A stretch of 64,000 nt of DNA from Planococcus shenhongbingii (GTDB lineage Bacteria; Bacillota; Bacilli; Bacillales_A; Planococcaceae). Location of the stretch: the NCBI RefSeq assembly GCF_030413635.1, contig NZ_CP129235.1, positions 1,922,001 through 1,986,000 on the forward strand, given 5' to 3'. The notes beneath the pieces are model-generated. The model had not been told where the DNA came from. It ran no database searches and was given only the letters and a program-made list of their open reading frames with translations. Position 1 is the stretch's first letter. The number at the start of each line of letters is the position of its first letter. Made by a program: the position numbers and the translations under genes. Of the stretch, positions 53,568 through 62,718 are shown in pieces.

Positions 53568-54125
53568 TTAATCGGAATCCTTCTTTTTGGAGTTCGAATG
53601 CCAGCGCTGCTTGTGCTTTTCGAGGTAGGCATCCGGATTCTCCTGGAAAGCGTTCAACTTTTTTAAATAAGCGACTTCCAAACGGAGAAGCTCATTCTCG
53701 CGTTCAAGTTGTTCTTCACGGGACATCGTCCCAGCCGGTTTTGCCGGTTTCTTTTTCGAATTTTTCGCCATGGGTGGCCGTCCTTTCTTTCTCAGGCCTC
53801 CTGCCCCTTCCGCCAAAAATGTCTGTTTCCATTTCACAATAAGCGTCGGGTTGTGCATCTTGAATTCAATCGCTGCGTCCTGGTAGGAAGCGCCTGTTTG
53901 TTTCATAAAGTGTAATACATCCAATTTGAATTGAACAGAATACACCTTGTTTTTTTGCCTGTTCCGCAATCCTTCTTTTCCGAATGCCTGGAAAGCCCGC
54001 ACCCAGCGTGCTATTTGCCCGTGGCTGGATATCCCGTATTTTCGGGCTAAGCGTGGATAACCCAACGGGCCAGCCAAATACTCGTTGACCAGCTTCAGTT
54101 TAAATTCTTCGCTATATTTCATCAT
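53568..54125 (-). CDS. IS3-family transposase OrfA (helix-turn-helix)
   Basis: Predicted protein of 185 aa with two IS150-type helix-turn-helix segments (YSEEFKLKLVNEYLAGPLGY, then RKYGISSHGQIARWVRAF; QFKLDVLHFMKQTGASYQDA) and a C-terminal leucine-zipper-like helix (REEQLERENELLRLEVAYLK) for dimerisation. The ATG at 54125 (or the adjacent one at 54122) is the natural start. It provides DNA recognition for the OrfAB transposase. Confidence 0.92.
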   Translation of the reverse strand: MMKYSEEFKLKLVNEYLAGPLGYPRLARKYGISSHGQIARWVRAFQAFGKEGLRNRQKNKVYSVQFKLDVLHFMKQTGASYQDAAIEFKMHNPTLIVKWKQTFLAEGAGGLRKKGRPPMAKNSKKKPAKPAGTMSREEQLERENELLRLEVAYLKKLNAFQENPDAYLEKHKQRWHSNSKKKDSD

Positions 54126-54328
54126 AGAAAAACACCCCAAAAGTTAGATTTTTAACTCTAACTTTTGGGGTGCAGTACCACTTCTTCTCTCCTTTTTTGA
54201 TTGCAAACGACTATTAAACAAGCTAACAGGAAATTATTTCAAGTTAATGAAACCATCTTTCTTTTCCCATCGTATATAAGCATACAATGAATAGTTCCCG
54301 TGCAATCCCTATGAAGGAGGAGATGGTT

Positions 54329-54763
54329 TTGAAACGATTTCTATATTATTTCGCCTGGACAATAGTTCTGGGATTTGTATTGTATTTTGGCATGCAGCTT
54401 CAAGAGCAGTTGAATGAGATGGCGCAACAAACATTTGAGCCAGCTGCGCTGAGAGTGTTTATTGCACTTTTCCCTGTAGCATTGGGGTTGCTGCTGCGTA
54501 CTCCGAAATTTCTTCTTGAAGCGAAAGAGAACAAGTCTCGAAAGTTCGACTGGCCCATTTTTGCTGCAATCGGTTTGCCATCACTTTTTCTGGTATTGAT
54601 GTCTTTTTTGCCTTTCATGCCGTTCATAATAGGATGGATTGCCATTCCGGAAATCATCTTAATAGGCGGAACGACTGTACCGACAGTTGCTGGACTGGTT
54701 TTTGGTTACGTATTGCTGGATAGTTTTAATAACAGAACTATGAAAGAAGCGACAAGAACTTGA
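54329..54763 (+). CDS. Hypothetical membrane protein, 144 aa
   Basis: Predicted protein of 144 aa with four hydrophobic segments (about residues 5-25, 40-58, 75-95, 105-130) and a KENKSRKFDW loop. The TTG at 54329 sits eight bases after AAGGAGG. An ATG at 54323 is too close to that site, and the upstream ATG at 54287 has none, so the TTG is the better start. No family recognised. Confidence 0.65.
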   Translation: MKRFLYYFAWTIVLGFVLYFGMQLQEQLNEMAQQTFEPAALRVFIALFPVALGLLLRTPKFLLEAKENKSRKFDWPIFAAIGLPSLFLVLMSFLPFMPFIIGWIAIPEIILIGGTTVPTVAGLVFGYVLLDSFNNRTMKEATRT

Positions 54764-55170
54764 GGGAAGGCTGATGTCGGCCTGGACACCGTCTTCTCTT
54801 TGGTTGGGGATTTTTAATGATTGAACCTAATTTGATTCATTTGCCGTCTATGGGGTGTTCCGGAAAGGACGGGTGTTAAGTCGGTGCAGAGAGGTTTTGA
54901 GGCCAAGACATCCAATGATGAACAGATGAAAAACATCACGGAGAGTCATGGAGGAAGTTTTCGTCAGTTTTCACCAGAAATCCAGCCAGTCTGAACACCG
55001 ATCTTCCTTAAAAACCTACCTTTCCAAACCTACCATCCATAAATGCCAAGTACCACCAAAAAAACATCAATCTCCTAAACTGCTTTGAAAATACCATCAA
55101 AACCAGAATTAGAAGAGCAAAAAAGCTATTGAGAGATAAGGTCGGCCCAAGAGAATGTGAGGATTACAAG
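54764..55170. other. Intergenic region before the signal-peptidase-like gene
   Basis: About 400 bases with no hairpin terminator and no supported gene. An in-frame TTG at 55129 opens into the next gene but has no good ribosome-binding site. Confidence 0.45.
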
Positions 55171-55965
55171 ATGAACAAATTTAAACAAAAATTGGACAAG
55201 TTTATCGGGAATTACCCTCTCTTCAAGGAACCAATAAAAAGAAAATTTTTAATGGAGATGAAAAAAGAGAATAAGGCATCTGGTGGAAAAGGGATCGGAC
55301 CATTCAAATATGCGGCTATGTTGGTGTTGCTCATGGCAGTTGGAACGTTGTTCTCCTTGCTCGCTTTGAACGAAAATATTTCGGTTCCTTCCACCTCCAC
55401 ACAGGAAAATCCGGTTCTTACAGACGCTGGAACGGAGGCGATTATTCAGCTATTTACAGAGTATGAAGAACCACTAGAAGTATTCGACTTTAAATACGAT
55501 TCAATGGACAGAGGAAATCATGATTATACAGAATATCCATTATTGATTGACCCTCAACCCTACACGGAAAAAGAGATTGCCAGAGGAGATGTCATCGTCT
55601 ATGAAGCGGAATTTTTTAATGGGATGCAGCGAACTGTGGGGAGAGTGATTGGTTTGCCGGGGGAAACGGTAGAAATCATCAATGGCCAAATCTATATCAA
55701 CGGCCGGAAATTGGACACTTTTTATGGCCGTGCACATCGAGTAGGTATAAGCTCAAACGCTGAATACAATAAGGTACTGATAGAAAATGGAGCAACTCAA
55801 AATATTGATTCGATGAAGGAAATTTTTTCACAAACTACAAGAGAATTCCAGTTGGCTGAAGACGAAATCTTTGTTGTTGGAGACGATTGGTTTCGAGGCA
55901 ATCAGCATAGATTGCCTACTTCTGAAATTCAAGATGAAGTGCTAGGATATTATCAAGGCAGCTAA
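55171..55965 (+). CDS. Signal peptidase I-like (S26) protein lacking the usual lysine
   Basis: Predicted protein of 264 aa with one transmembrane helix (about residues 48-68) and a long extracytoplasmic part. The S26 boxes are visible: YDSMDRG (Ser111 at the nucleophile position, but followed by an unusual sequence instead of PTL), IARGDVIVY, GRVIGLPGETVEIINGQIYI and IFVVGDDW. In active type I signal peptidases the general-base lysine precedes RVIGLPG (KRVIGLPG); here Gly157 stands there. The protein may be inactive, use another base, or have another role such as binding. Start chosen at an ATG behind GTGAGGA. Confidence 0.75.
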   Translation: MNKFKQKLDKFIGNYPLFKEPIKRKFLMEMKKENKASGGKGIGPFKYAAMLVLLMAVGTLFSLLALNENISVPSTSTQENPVLTDAGTEAIIQLFTEYEEPLEVFDFKYDSMDRGNHDYTEYPLLIDPQPYTEKEIARGDVIVYEAEFFNGMQRTVGRVIGLPGETVEIINGQIYINGRKLDTFYGRAHRVGISSNAEYNKVLIENGATQNIDSMKEIFSQTTREFQLAEDEIFVVGDDWFRGNQHRLPTSEIQDEVLGYYQGS

Positions 55966-56029
55966 TAAACACTGGGACCAAGTCCAACGCTGCTTTTTTC
56001 AAGCTAAGAGTCTTGGGAAAGCCGGATAA

Positions 56030-56060
56030 AAAAGAGCAGGGAAGTTAATCCCCTGCTCTT
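56030..56060 (-). terminator. Rho-independent terminator of the MFS gene
   Basis: On the minus strand AAGAGCAGGG pairs with CCCTGCTCTT, followed by a T run. The 5' arm overlaps the last codons of the MFS gene. Confidence 0.88.
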
Positions 56061-57223
56061 GGAATTGCTTGTTTAGGTGTTTTCCAGAAATACGTTAAAG
56101 CGATGCCGATTGCCAGTACGACAGTCGCAAAATAGAAAGGGTAGTTAAGGTCGATATCAAACAGAATGCCTCCGGCAATTGGCCCGATAATGTTGCCGAT
56201 GCTCGTAAACATCGAATTCATTCCGCCGACAAATCCTTGTTCATTACCGGCAATCCTTGAAAGATAAGTGGTCACTGCCGGCCGCATCAAGTCGAATCCA
56301 ACAAAGACCACCATCGTTACCAATAAGATGGCCCAGTAACTCGTCACATAAGTTAACAAAAGGACAAGCAGCGTGGAAACGATCAAGCTGTAGCGGATCA
56401 GCCGGATTTCACCCCACCAGCGCGTGAAACGGTCAAAAAAGCCGACTTGTACAATGACGCCTACAACGGCTCCAAGTGAAATGACAATTGCGATATCCTG
56501 TGGTGAAAAGCCAAATTTATGGTCCACAAACAAAGCGAAAAACGATTCAAAAGAAGCGAGGCCGAAAGAAGAAATTAAGATCACCATAAACGCGACAAAA
56601 TAAAGTGGAGACAAAATACGTCCAAATCCGGTTTTCTGTTCTCCATATAAATGCTGTACCTCGTTTTGGCGTTCCGGTTCTTTCAATAGCAGGAGCGATA
56701 ACAGCATCGCAAACAGCCCGAAGCCAGCCGCAAAAAAGAAGGGAAGCCGCGTACCGATTTCTGCAAGGAAACCGCCAATGCCAGGCCCGATGATAAAACC
56801 GGTCGAAATAGCTGCAGACATATAGCCGAGCGCTTTCGGCCGTGTTTTGAGCGTCGTGATGTCCGCAATATAGGCAGTAACAGCCGGCATGATAAAAGCG
56901 GCACTGACGCCTCCTAAAACACGCGATATGAACAGCACTTCAACCGTTTGTCCAAGCCCGAATAACAGCTCGGAAACACTAAAGACAAATAGCCCCAGAA
57001 TGATTAAAGGTTTTCGGCCGTATTTGTCAACTGCCCGTCCGGCCAGCGGAGAGACAATCAGTTGTGCCAGCGCAAATGCCGAGACCATATAGCCGACCAC
57101 TGTTCCCGAGATATTCAATTCGTTCATAATCGTTGGGGTTACGGGGATGACTAGTCCAATTCCCAGAAAAGCGATAAATAAATTTAACAGCAAGATAAAT
57201 AAAACCAATTTGTAATTCTTCAT
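56045..57223 (-). CDS. MFS multidrug efflux transporter (NorA/Bmr-like)
   Basis: Predicted protein of 392 aa with twelve transmembrane segments. Motif A (GRAVDKYGRKPL) lies between helices 2 and 3, and the antiporter motif C is seen in SAAISTGFIIGPGIGGFLAE in helix 5. These mark proton-coupled drug exporters of the DHA1 group such as NorA, Bmr and Blt. A TetR-type gene lies 62 bases upstream on the same strand, a common regulator-pump arrangement. Substrates cannot be predicted. Confidence 0.9.
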   Translation of the reverse strand: MKNYKLVLFILLLNLFIAFLGIGLVIPVTPTIMNELNISGTVVGYMVSAFALAQLIVSPLAGRAVDKYGRKPLIILGLFVFSVSELLFGLGQTVEVLFISRVLGGVSAAFIMPAVTAYIADITTLKTRPKALGYMSAAISTGFIIGPGIGGFLAEIGTRLPFFFAAGFGLFAMLLSLLLLKEPERQNEVQHLYGEQKTGFGRILSPLYFVAFMVILISSFGLASFESFFALFVDHKFGFSPQDIAIVISLGAVVGVIVQVGFFDRFTRWWGEIRLIRYSLIVSTLLVLLLTYVTSYWAILLVTMVVFVGFDLMRPAVTTYLSRIAGNEQGFVGGMNSMFTSIGNIIGPIAGGILFDIDLNYPFYFATVVLAIGIALTYFWKTPKQAIPRAGD

Positions 57224-57285
57224 AATATGAACCTCGTTTGCAGTTTTTAAACAGTAAAAATACTACTCATTTTTATAATGCTTTA

Positions 57286-57861
57286 TTATCGTACTAGGCC
57301 GCGCCAAAAAATCGGCCACACCGCTTCAAAGCGTTTCCGGTACGCGGCCGTGCCGCTATAAACCAACTCCGTGATCGTTCCTTCGATGACCGTGATAAAT
57401 GCCAGGGCGCAGCTGGAAAAATCATCGGAATAGAGGATTTTTTCCCGGCGCTCGCGTTCCCTAAAAACCCGTGTTAAATGCCGATGCATTTGATCGAACA
57501 AGGGATTGATCATTTCAGCTATTTCTTTCTCAAGTCGAGCGGGTGGGAAGTACATAGTTCTAAGGATAAACTTCATATGCTCATTGCCTTCCAAATCCTT
57601 GATAAACCACTCGAAATAGCCAAGCAATAAAACCTCCAGCGGCTCATTTTTCATGTCAGTGAAATAAGTGGCCAAATGGCGCCTTTCGCTTTTCAATGCA
57701 TATTCCATTGCAGAAAAGAACAAATCGTCCTTGCCGGAATAATGAGCGTAAATTGAAGGTTTCTTAATGCCCACGGATTCCGCTATTTTTCCAAGAGAAG
57801 CTCCTTCATAGCCTTCATTCGCAAAATGGCTGAGAGCAGCCTGCAATATTTCTTTTTTCAT
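57286..57861 (-). CDS. TetR/AcrR-family repressor
   Basis: Predicted protein of 191 aa. The N-terminal TetR helix-turn-helix (YEGASLGKIAESVGIKKPSIYAHYSGKDDLF) is followed by a ligand-binding helical domain of normal length. It is expected to repress its own operon with the MFS pump gene downstream; a palindrome suited to be its operator lies 12 bases upstream of the start. The ligand is unknown. Confidence 0.9.
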   Translation of the reverse strand: MKKEILQAALSHFANEGYEGASLGKIAESVGIKKPSIYAHYSGKDDLFFSAMEYALKSERRHLATYFTDMKNEPLEVLLLGYFEWFIKDLEGNEHMKFILRTMYFPPARLEKEIAEMINPLFDQMHRHLTRVFRERERREKILYSDDFSSCALAFITVIEGTITELVYSGTAAYRKRFEAVWPIFWRGLVR

Positions 57862-57872
57862 TTTTCACCTTC

Positions 57873-57886
57873 CTAACGGTCGTTAG
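57873..57886. promoter_or_regulatory. Candidate TetR operator palindrome
   Basis: CTAACG-GT-CGTTAG, a perfect 6-bp dyad with a 2-base centre right in front of the TetR-type gene. The TAACGnnCGTTA form is frequent for autoregulating TetR-family proteins. Confidence 0.65.
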
Positions 57887-57981
57887 TCTAATATTGCATA
57901 AAAGATTTTAAAGGTCAATTGTTTCAAATGTCATTCAGACTGTAGACAAAGTCAAAGGCTGATGAATATGGTTGAATAAAA

Positions 57982-58400
57982 CCAACCGGGCCGGCCACTT
58001 CGCTTTCCGTGGGCTCGGCTTCAGCCTCCTCGTCACTTAGAAAACCCGGTGCTCTTGCATCGCTGCGCTAGCTTCGTCGCAAACGAATCGTGCAAGCACA
58101 ATTCGCTTCCTGCGGGGTCTTCAGCTCGAGTCGCTTCGCTGCTCCCACAGGAGTCTTCGTGCCCGGCCCGGTTGGGCTTCACTTTTGAATCAAGGCGATG
58201 GTTTCAAAACACTTCTTCAACTGCAGCAATTGCTCCTGGAGGACGCTTGGGACTCTAGCCTGTTCCAGGATCCGGAGCGCCAGCCGGCGACTCCTGCGGG
58301 ACAGCGAAGTGCCGAAATCCACTCGGGCATTAGCCCGAGTTAGTTCGGCGCGAGCCCGCGGAAAGCGTCCGGCTGGCGCGCAGGATCCGGCATCGCGCCA
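57982..58400. repeat. GC-rich long inverted-repeat element (REP-like)
   Basis: A stretch far GC-richer than the surroundings between the TetR gene and fbp. It contains two long imperfect inverted repeats: about 57982-58175 (CCAACCGGGCCGG ends) and about 58268-58390 (GGATCC...CGCCAGCCGG arms, ACTCGGG/CCCGAG near the centre). Strings such as GACTCCTGCGGGA and GCCCGCGGAAAGCGTCC are familiar from dispersed intergenic repeats of Bacillales. No open frame is supported in it. Possibly a folded RNA or a non-autonomous mobile repeat. Confidence 0.75.
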
Positions 58401-58671
58401 ATAAAAGAGGGATGTTTATTCCGTTAGCGTGATAAATATACTTTTGTCTACAAGCTCGTCAGTTATTAAGTTATTGATTTTTTGAAGTGCTTAGCCGAAA
58501 AACAAAATTGATGGGACAAGAACAGGCCGTGACATGACAGTAAATTAAAAGAATTGCATCAGAATAGACAGCTTTTTCAATTAAAAGAGAAATGTTCGAC
58601 GGATTTCCTTTATAATGGAAGTACGACTGGATTAACTGAAGAATGACTATTGAGATTTGGAGGGGTGCATC
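58401..58671. other. Upstream region of fbp
   Basis: About 270 AT-rich bases between the GC-rich repeat and fbp. The fbp promoter presumably lies here. No gene seen. Confidence 0.45.
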
Positions 58672-60606
58672 ATGAAAAATTTAAAATACCTGGATTTGCT
58701 GGCTCAAAAATACGACAGTGAAGAAAAAGTGGCCACTGAAATCATCAATCTTGAAGCCATTCTGGATCTGCCTAAAGGCACGGAACATTTTGTGAGTGAT
58801 TTGCACGGCGAGTACCAAGCTTTTCAGCATGTGCTGCGGAATGGTTCAGGGAATGTAAAAGTGAAAATCAGAGACCTTTTTGAAGATGTGTTGGATGAAA
58901 AAGAATTGAACGGGTTTGCGACATTGGTCTATTATCCCGAAGAGAAAATCAAACTGATCAAAAGCCATTTCAGTACCAAACAGGAATTGCATGACTGGTA
59001 CATAGAAATGATCGAGTGCATGTTGAAGCTGGTTGCTTATGCGTCTTCGAAATACACCCGTTCGAAGCTGCGCAAAGCTTTGCCGAAACAATTTGTGTAC
59101 ATCATTGAAGAGCTGCTGTACAAGACAGATGAGTTCAAAAACAAGAAAGAGTATTATGCAAAAATGGTCGAGCAAATCATTGCACTCGGCCAAGCCGATA
59201 AACTGATTATCGGTCTGGCTTATACCACGCAGCGTTTGGTTGTCGACCATCTCCACGTTGTGGGCGATATTTATGACCGTGGGCCCGATCCGCATAAAAT
59301 CGTCGATACGCTCATCGATTATCATTCAGTTGATATTCAATGGGGGAATCACGATGTCTTGTGGTTAGGGGCTTTCGCCGGATCAAAGGTTTGCCTGGCG
59401 AATATCATCCGGATCTGTGCGCGATACAACAACCTGGATATCATTGAAGATGTGTATGGCATCAATCTGCGGCCGCTGCTGAACCTGGCAGAGAAATACT
59501 ATGACGACAACCCTGCTTTTCATCCAAAACGGATTTCTGGAGAACAACTTACAGAGCAAGAACAGATGCAAATCACCAAAATCCATCAGGCCATTTCAAT
59601 CATTCAATTCAAACTGGAAAGCCCGATCATCAAACGGCGGCCTTGTTTTGACATGACGGACCGGCTCTTGCTTGAGAAAGTCAATTATGGCAAAAACGAA
59701 GCCACCCTTTATGGCATAAACTATAAACTGGAAAACACTTGCTTTGCGACAATCAATCCAGAGCAGCCGGATGAACTGTTGGAAGAAGAACAGCAAGTAA
59801 TGGATAAATTGCTGTTCTCTTTCCAGCATTCGGAAAAACTCGCCAGACATATGAATTTCATCATGAAAAAAGGCAGCCTTTATTTGAAGTATAATGGCAA
59901 CTTGCTGATACACGGCTGCATTCCACTGGATGAAAACGGTGATATGGAAAAAATGGAAATCGAGGGCAAAGAGTATGCAGGACGTGAGCTGCTGGATGTC
60001 TTTGAGCGCTATCTCCGATATTCCTTTGCCCGTCCAGAAGAAACGGATGACTTTGCGACCGATATGGTCTGGTACCTATGGACCGGTGAAAAATCATCGC
60101 TTTTTGGGAAAAGGGAAATGACTACGTTCGAACGCTATTTTATTAAAGAAAAAGAAACGCATAAGGAAAGAAAGAACCCTTATTATTATTTGCGCGAAGA
60201 CGAGGAAATGTGCCGCAAGATGCTCGCAGAATTTGATTTGAATCCGGACCATGGCCGCATTATCAATGGCCACACGCCGGTAAAAGAAATTGACGGGGAA
60301 AATCCAATCAAAGCAAACGGCAAGATGCTGGTTATTGACGGTGGATTTTCGAAGGCTTACCAATCGACCACGGGGATTGCAGGGTATACACTCTTATACA
60401 ATTCCTACGGCATGCAGCTGGTCGCCCATCAGCTTTTCAATTCAAAAGATGAAGTATTAAGCAATGAAACCGATGTATTGTCTGTAAAAAGACTGGTCGA
60501 TGAAGAATTGGAACGAAAAAAGGTCAGAGAGACCAATATCGGTGAGGAGTTAATACAAGAAATTAACAACTTAAATAATTTGCGGGAATACCGATATATG
60601 AACTGA
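58672..60606 (+). CDS. fbp: Fructose-1,6-bisphosphatase, class III
   Basis: Predicted protein of 644 aa, close to Bacillus class III FBPases. Metallophosphoesterase motifs are visible: [23 protein letters not shown] and [10 protein letters not shown], with later INGHTPVKE. It hydrolyses fructose 1,6-bisphosphate in gluconeogenesis, needed for growth on pyruvate- or triose-yielding substrates such as galactonate. The ATG at 58672 follows GGAGGGG. Single gene with its own terminator. Confidence 0.96.
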   Translation: MKNLKYLDLLAQKYDSEEKVATEIINLEAILDLPKGTEHFVSDLHGEYQAFQHVLRNGSGNVKVKIRDLFEDVLDEKELNGFATLVYYPEEKIKLIKSHFSTKQELHDWYIEMIECMLKLVAYASSKYTRSKLRKALPKQFVYIIEELLYKTDEFKNKKEYYAKMVEQIIALGQADKLIIGLAYTTQRLVVDHLHVVGDIYDRGPDPHKIVDTLIDYHSVDIQWGNHDVLWLGAFAGSKVCLANIIRICARYNNLDIIEDVYGINLRPLLNLAEKYYDDNPAFHPKRISGEQLTEQEQMQITKIHQAISIIQFKLESPIIKRRPCFDMTDRLLLEKVNYGKNEATLYGINYKLENTCFATINPEQPDELLEEEQQVMDKLLFSFQHSEKLARHMNFIMKKGSLYLKYNGNLLIHGCIPLDENGDMEKMEIEGKEYAGRELLDVFERYLRYSFARPEETDDFATDMVWYLWTGEKSSLFGKREMTTFERYFIKEKETHKERKNPYYYLREDEEMCRKMLAEFDLNPDHGRIINGHTPVKEIDGENPIKANGKMLVIDGGFSKAYQSTTGIAGYTLLYNSYGMQLVAHQLFNSKDEVLSNETDVLSVKRLVDEELERKKVRETNIGEELIQEINNLNNLREYRYMN

Positions 60607-60623
60607 TATCCTCACAAAATAAC

Positions 60624-60672
60624 AAAAAGCGGATGTTTCGAGATGATTTTAATCTCGGAACGTCCGCTTTTT
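60624..60672 (+). terminator. Rho-independent terminator after fbp
   Basis: AAAAAGCGGA...TCGAGAT pairs with ATCTCGGA...TCCGCTTTTT (one or two mismatches), followed by T. It ends near the convergent RsbR-like gene. Confidence 0.88.
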
Positions 60673-60719
60673 ATTAAACTTAATTATAGAAACAAAAGTA
60701 TCGTTTTCAAAAAGCGATT

Positions 60720-61586
60720 TTATTTATGGGAAACTTGCAAGTTGTTGAATTTCATCGCTTGTTCCAGCTTACTGAATACTTTAACATCACCAAAATTGAT
60801 GCCTAACTGAATAGCAGTTTGGGCAATATCAGGGCTGATGCCGGCAATCGCTGTTTTGACTCCAATAATTTTTAGCCCTTCAATCAATTGGAAGATTTGA
60901 TGAGCAACCATTGTATCAACAATCGGCACACCGGATAAATCAATAAACAACCGTTCAATGGAATTTTGGTGGCATTGTTTTAAAACTTTTTCAAAAATGA
61001 TCTGTGCCCGGTATGTATGGATTTCTCCGACCAAAGGCAATAAGCCGAATTCCTTTGTCAATAGAATCACAGGTGCACTCATTTCAATAATCATTTCTTG
61101 CTGGGCGTTCAACCGGGATTCTGCTGCTTTCGTATTTTGAACGGTAAATTCTAGAATGATGTCATTGATGGTATCAACGACTGCCTTGCTCCAGGCATTT
61201 ACCTGTTCTGAAGAAATTCTTTCTTCCTGTGTCTCTGCAAATTCTTCAATAAGCTGCAGGTATTGTTTCTGCGTTCTAAAAAATTCTTTCAAGACTGCAT
61301 CAAGAGGAGTGGCTAAATGACCTTCATCTTTTGCCACGCGTAGAATCCAGTCCTGAAATTCTTTTATGCATTCGTTGTCATCTCTATCAAACATATGGCA
61401 AAACCGTTCATGGAACTCAAAGTTTTGCTGCTTTAACTTTTCAATGGTTTCTGGATTTGAAGATGCGTATACACCTACGGCACTTTTATCCAATGTATCA
61501 AACCATTGTTCTGTAAGCTCTTTATTTTTTTCACATAAAAATTCATGTAGTTTCTTATTTTTTAACGTCAATTGTTCTTTTAACAT
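60720..61586 (-). CDS. RsbR-like stressosome protein (STAS domain)
   Basis: Predicted protein of 288 aa. The N-terminal half is helical, as in the globin-like sensor domains of RsbR paralogues. The C-terminal STAS domain (about 175-280) contains IERLFIDLSGVPIVDTMVAH and the second switch region ISPDIAQTAIQLGI. Such proteins form the stressosome with RsbS and RsbT and control the sigma-B stress response. No RsbS, RsbT or other partner gene is adjacent. The ATG at 61586 behind GAGGAGTAGG is preferred over 61625. Confidence 0.88.
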   Translation of the reverse strand: MLKEQLTLKNKKLHEFLCEKNKELTEQWFDTLDKSAVGVYASSNPETIEKLKQQNFEFHERFCHMFDRDDNECIKEFQDWILRVAKDEGHLATPLDAVLKEFFRTQKQYLQLIEEFAETQEERISSEQVNAWSKAVVDTINDIILEFTVQNTKAAESRLNAQQEMIIEMSAPVILLTKEFGLLPLVGEIHTYRAQIIFEKVLKQCHQNSIERLFIDLSGVPIVDTMVAHQIFQLIEGLKIIGVKTAIAGISPDIAQTAIQLGINFGDVKVFSKLEQAMKFNNLQVSHK

Positions 61587-61840
61587 GATTCCTACTCCTC
61601 GTTTAACTGAAATTACTTGTTCCATATAACTATACTATATGAGTCTTGGATGATATGCACATTTCGACCATTCACTCTTCTTCAGATGGACTTGAAACTT
61701 GGATGATATCAAAGGGGATATCCACTTCCAAATTTATCTAGCTATCCTTTTAGCTTCTTAGTATATTAGAAGAAAACAGCCACAAGCAGAGAATTCGAAT
61801 GGAATTGATAAGTAAATACTCGACAAGAAGGAGTGAATGC

Positions 61841-62599
61841 ATGAACCCTGCTGAAACTATTTTTTTCGGTTTGATTGGGATAGGCGTGATGGCTGCCATC
61901 GTATTTATTTGGCTAATTTTGAGGAAAAGAAAAAGATGGGCACTATTGTTAACGAGTATACTGGTCCTCGGATTTGTCGGATATTATCTTTATTTTCCCG
62001 TGCTAAAGATAAATGAACATGAAGAGCGATATGGAATACTGGTGGACCACTTATCCAAACACTATCCTGAAAATGAATTCGACATCGTCCCGGAACGATA
62101 TGAACAGGGGTATTCAGTTGGTTCTTTTGAAGTTAATAAAATTGAATCTCCGTTGTTTGGGGTCACTCTATACGTTGATCAGTCAGGGGAAGTGAGCCAA
62201 CCAAGCACATGGACCAAACAGGAGTATCCAGCGCAGCAAGATCTGTGGAAAGAATTGGAGTTTTCCTACGGAGAAGAGTATTCATTAGAAAAAGATCTTC
62301 CAGTCATAACCAAACAGGATGAGTGGATTGACGGAGAACTCACAGCTTTCGCACTGGCCATCGACGAATCTCCGGCAATCGCTGTATACGAGTATTTCCC
62401 GCAAGGATACGGCCTTCTGGGGATAGAACAAGGAAAAAAAGGCGGGTTTGCTTCTATTGAATGGGAAGGACATGTATTTGTCCATATTGATGAGAACTTT
62501 AAAGGGGAAACAGTTGTGATTCATTTGAAAAATGGAAAGGAATTTTCAGTGAATGCAGCTGAGCATAAGAAACGGTTGTTTGTTGAAAAGATAAGGTAG
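61841..62599 (+). CDS. Hypothetical membrane-anchored protein, 252 aa
   Basis: Predicted protein of 252 aa with two N-terminal transmembrane helices (about residues 6-26 and 33-53) and an acidic extracytoplasmic domain (YGILVDHLSKHYPENEFDIV, FGVTLYVDQSGEV). The ATG at 61841 follows GAAGGAGTGA; the upstream in-frame ATG at 61799 has no site. Family unrecognised. Confidence 0.65.
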   Translation: MNPAETIFFGLIGIGVMAAIVFIWLILRKRKRWALLLTSILVLGFVGYYLYFPVLKINEHEERYGILVDHLSKHYPENEFDIVPERYEQGYSVGSFEVNKIESPLFGVTLYVDQSGEVSQPSTWTKQEYPAQQDLWKELEFSYGEEYSLEKDLPVITKQDEWIDGELTAFALAIDESPAIAVYEYFPQGYGLLGIEQGKKGGFASIEWEGHVFVHIDENFKGETVVIHLKNGKEFSVNAAEHKKRLFVEKIR

Positions 62600-62649
62600 G
62601 AAACCGCTTCATATAAGAACCGGGCAGTTTACCGAATATTTGAAGCAAC

Positions 62650-62697
62650 AAAAAAACTTCGAATGGAAGATGAAAAAGTCCTCTCACTCGAAGTTCA
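62650..62697 (-). terminator. Rho-independent terminator of menA
   Basis: On the minus strand AACTTCGAGTG pairs with CATTCGAAGTT (one mismatch) over a loop of about 20 bases, followed by seven T, 24 bases after the menA stop. Confidence 0.75.
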
Positions 62698-62718
62698 GTT
62701 CTATAAAAAATATTTAGC

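Larger units (their letters stand above)
52711..54179 (-). mobile_element. IS3-family insertion sequence, IS150-like
   Basis: An element of 1469 bases with imperfect terminal inverted repeats (GGTAGTGACCCC...AAAGTTAGAGTT at the left, GGTACTGCACCCC...AAAGTTAGAGTT at the right) and a 3-bp target duplication ACT (52708-52710 and 54180-54182). It encodes orfA and orfB on the minus strand. A perfect 16-bp hairpin (54133-54148 with 54157-54172) just inside the orfA end may shield the transposase from outside transcription. Both reading frames look intact, so it may be active. Confidence 0.93.

Noticed and set aside
54764..55128. Possible structured RNA or tRNA between the membrane protein and signal-peptidase-like genes
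   Set aside because: No cloverleaf, T-loop or riboswitch consensus could be found on either strand.
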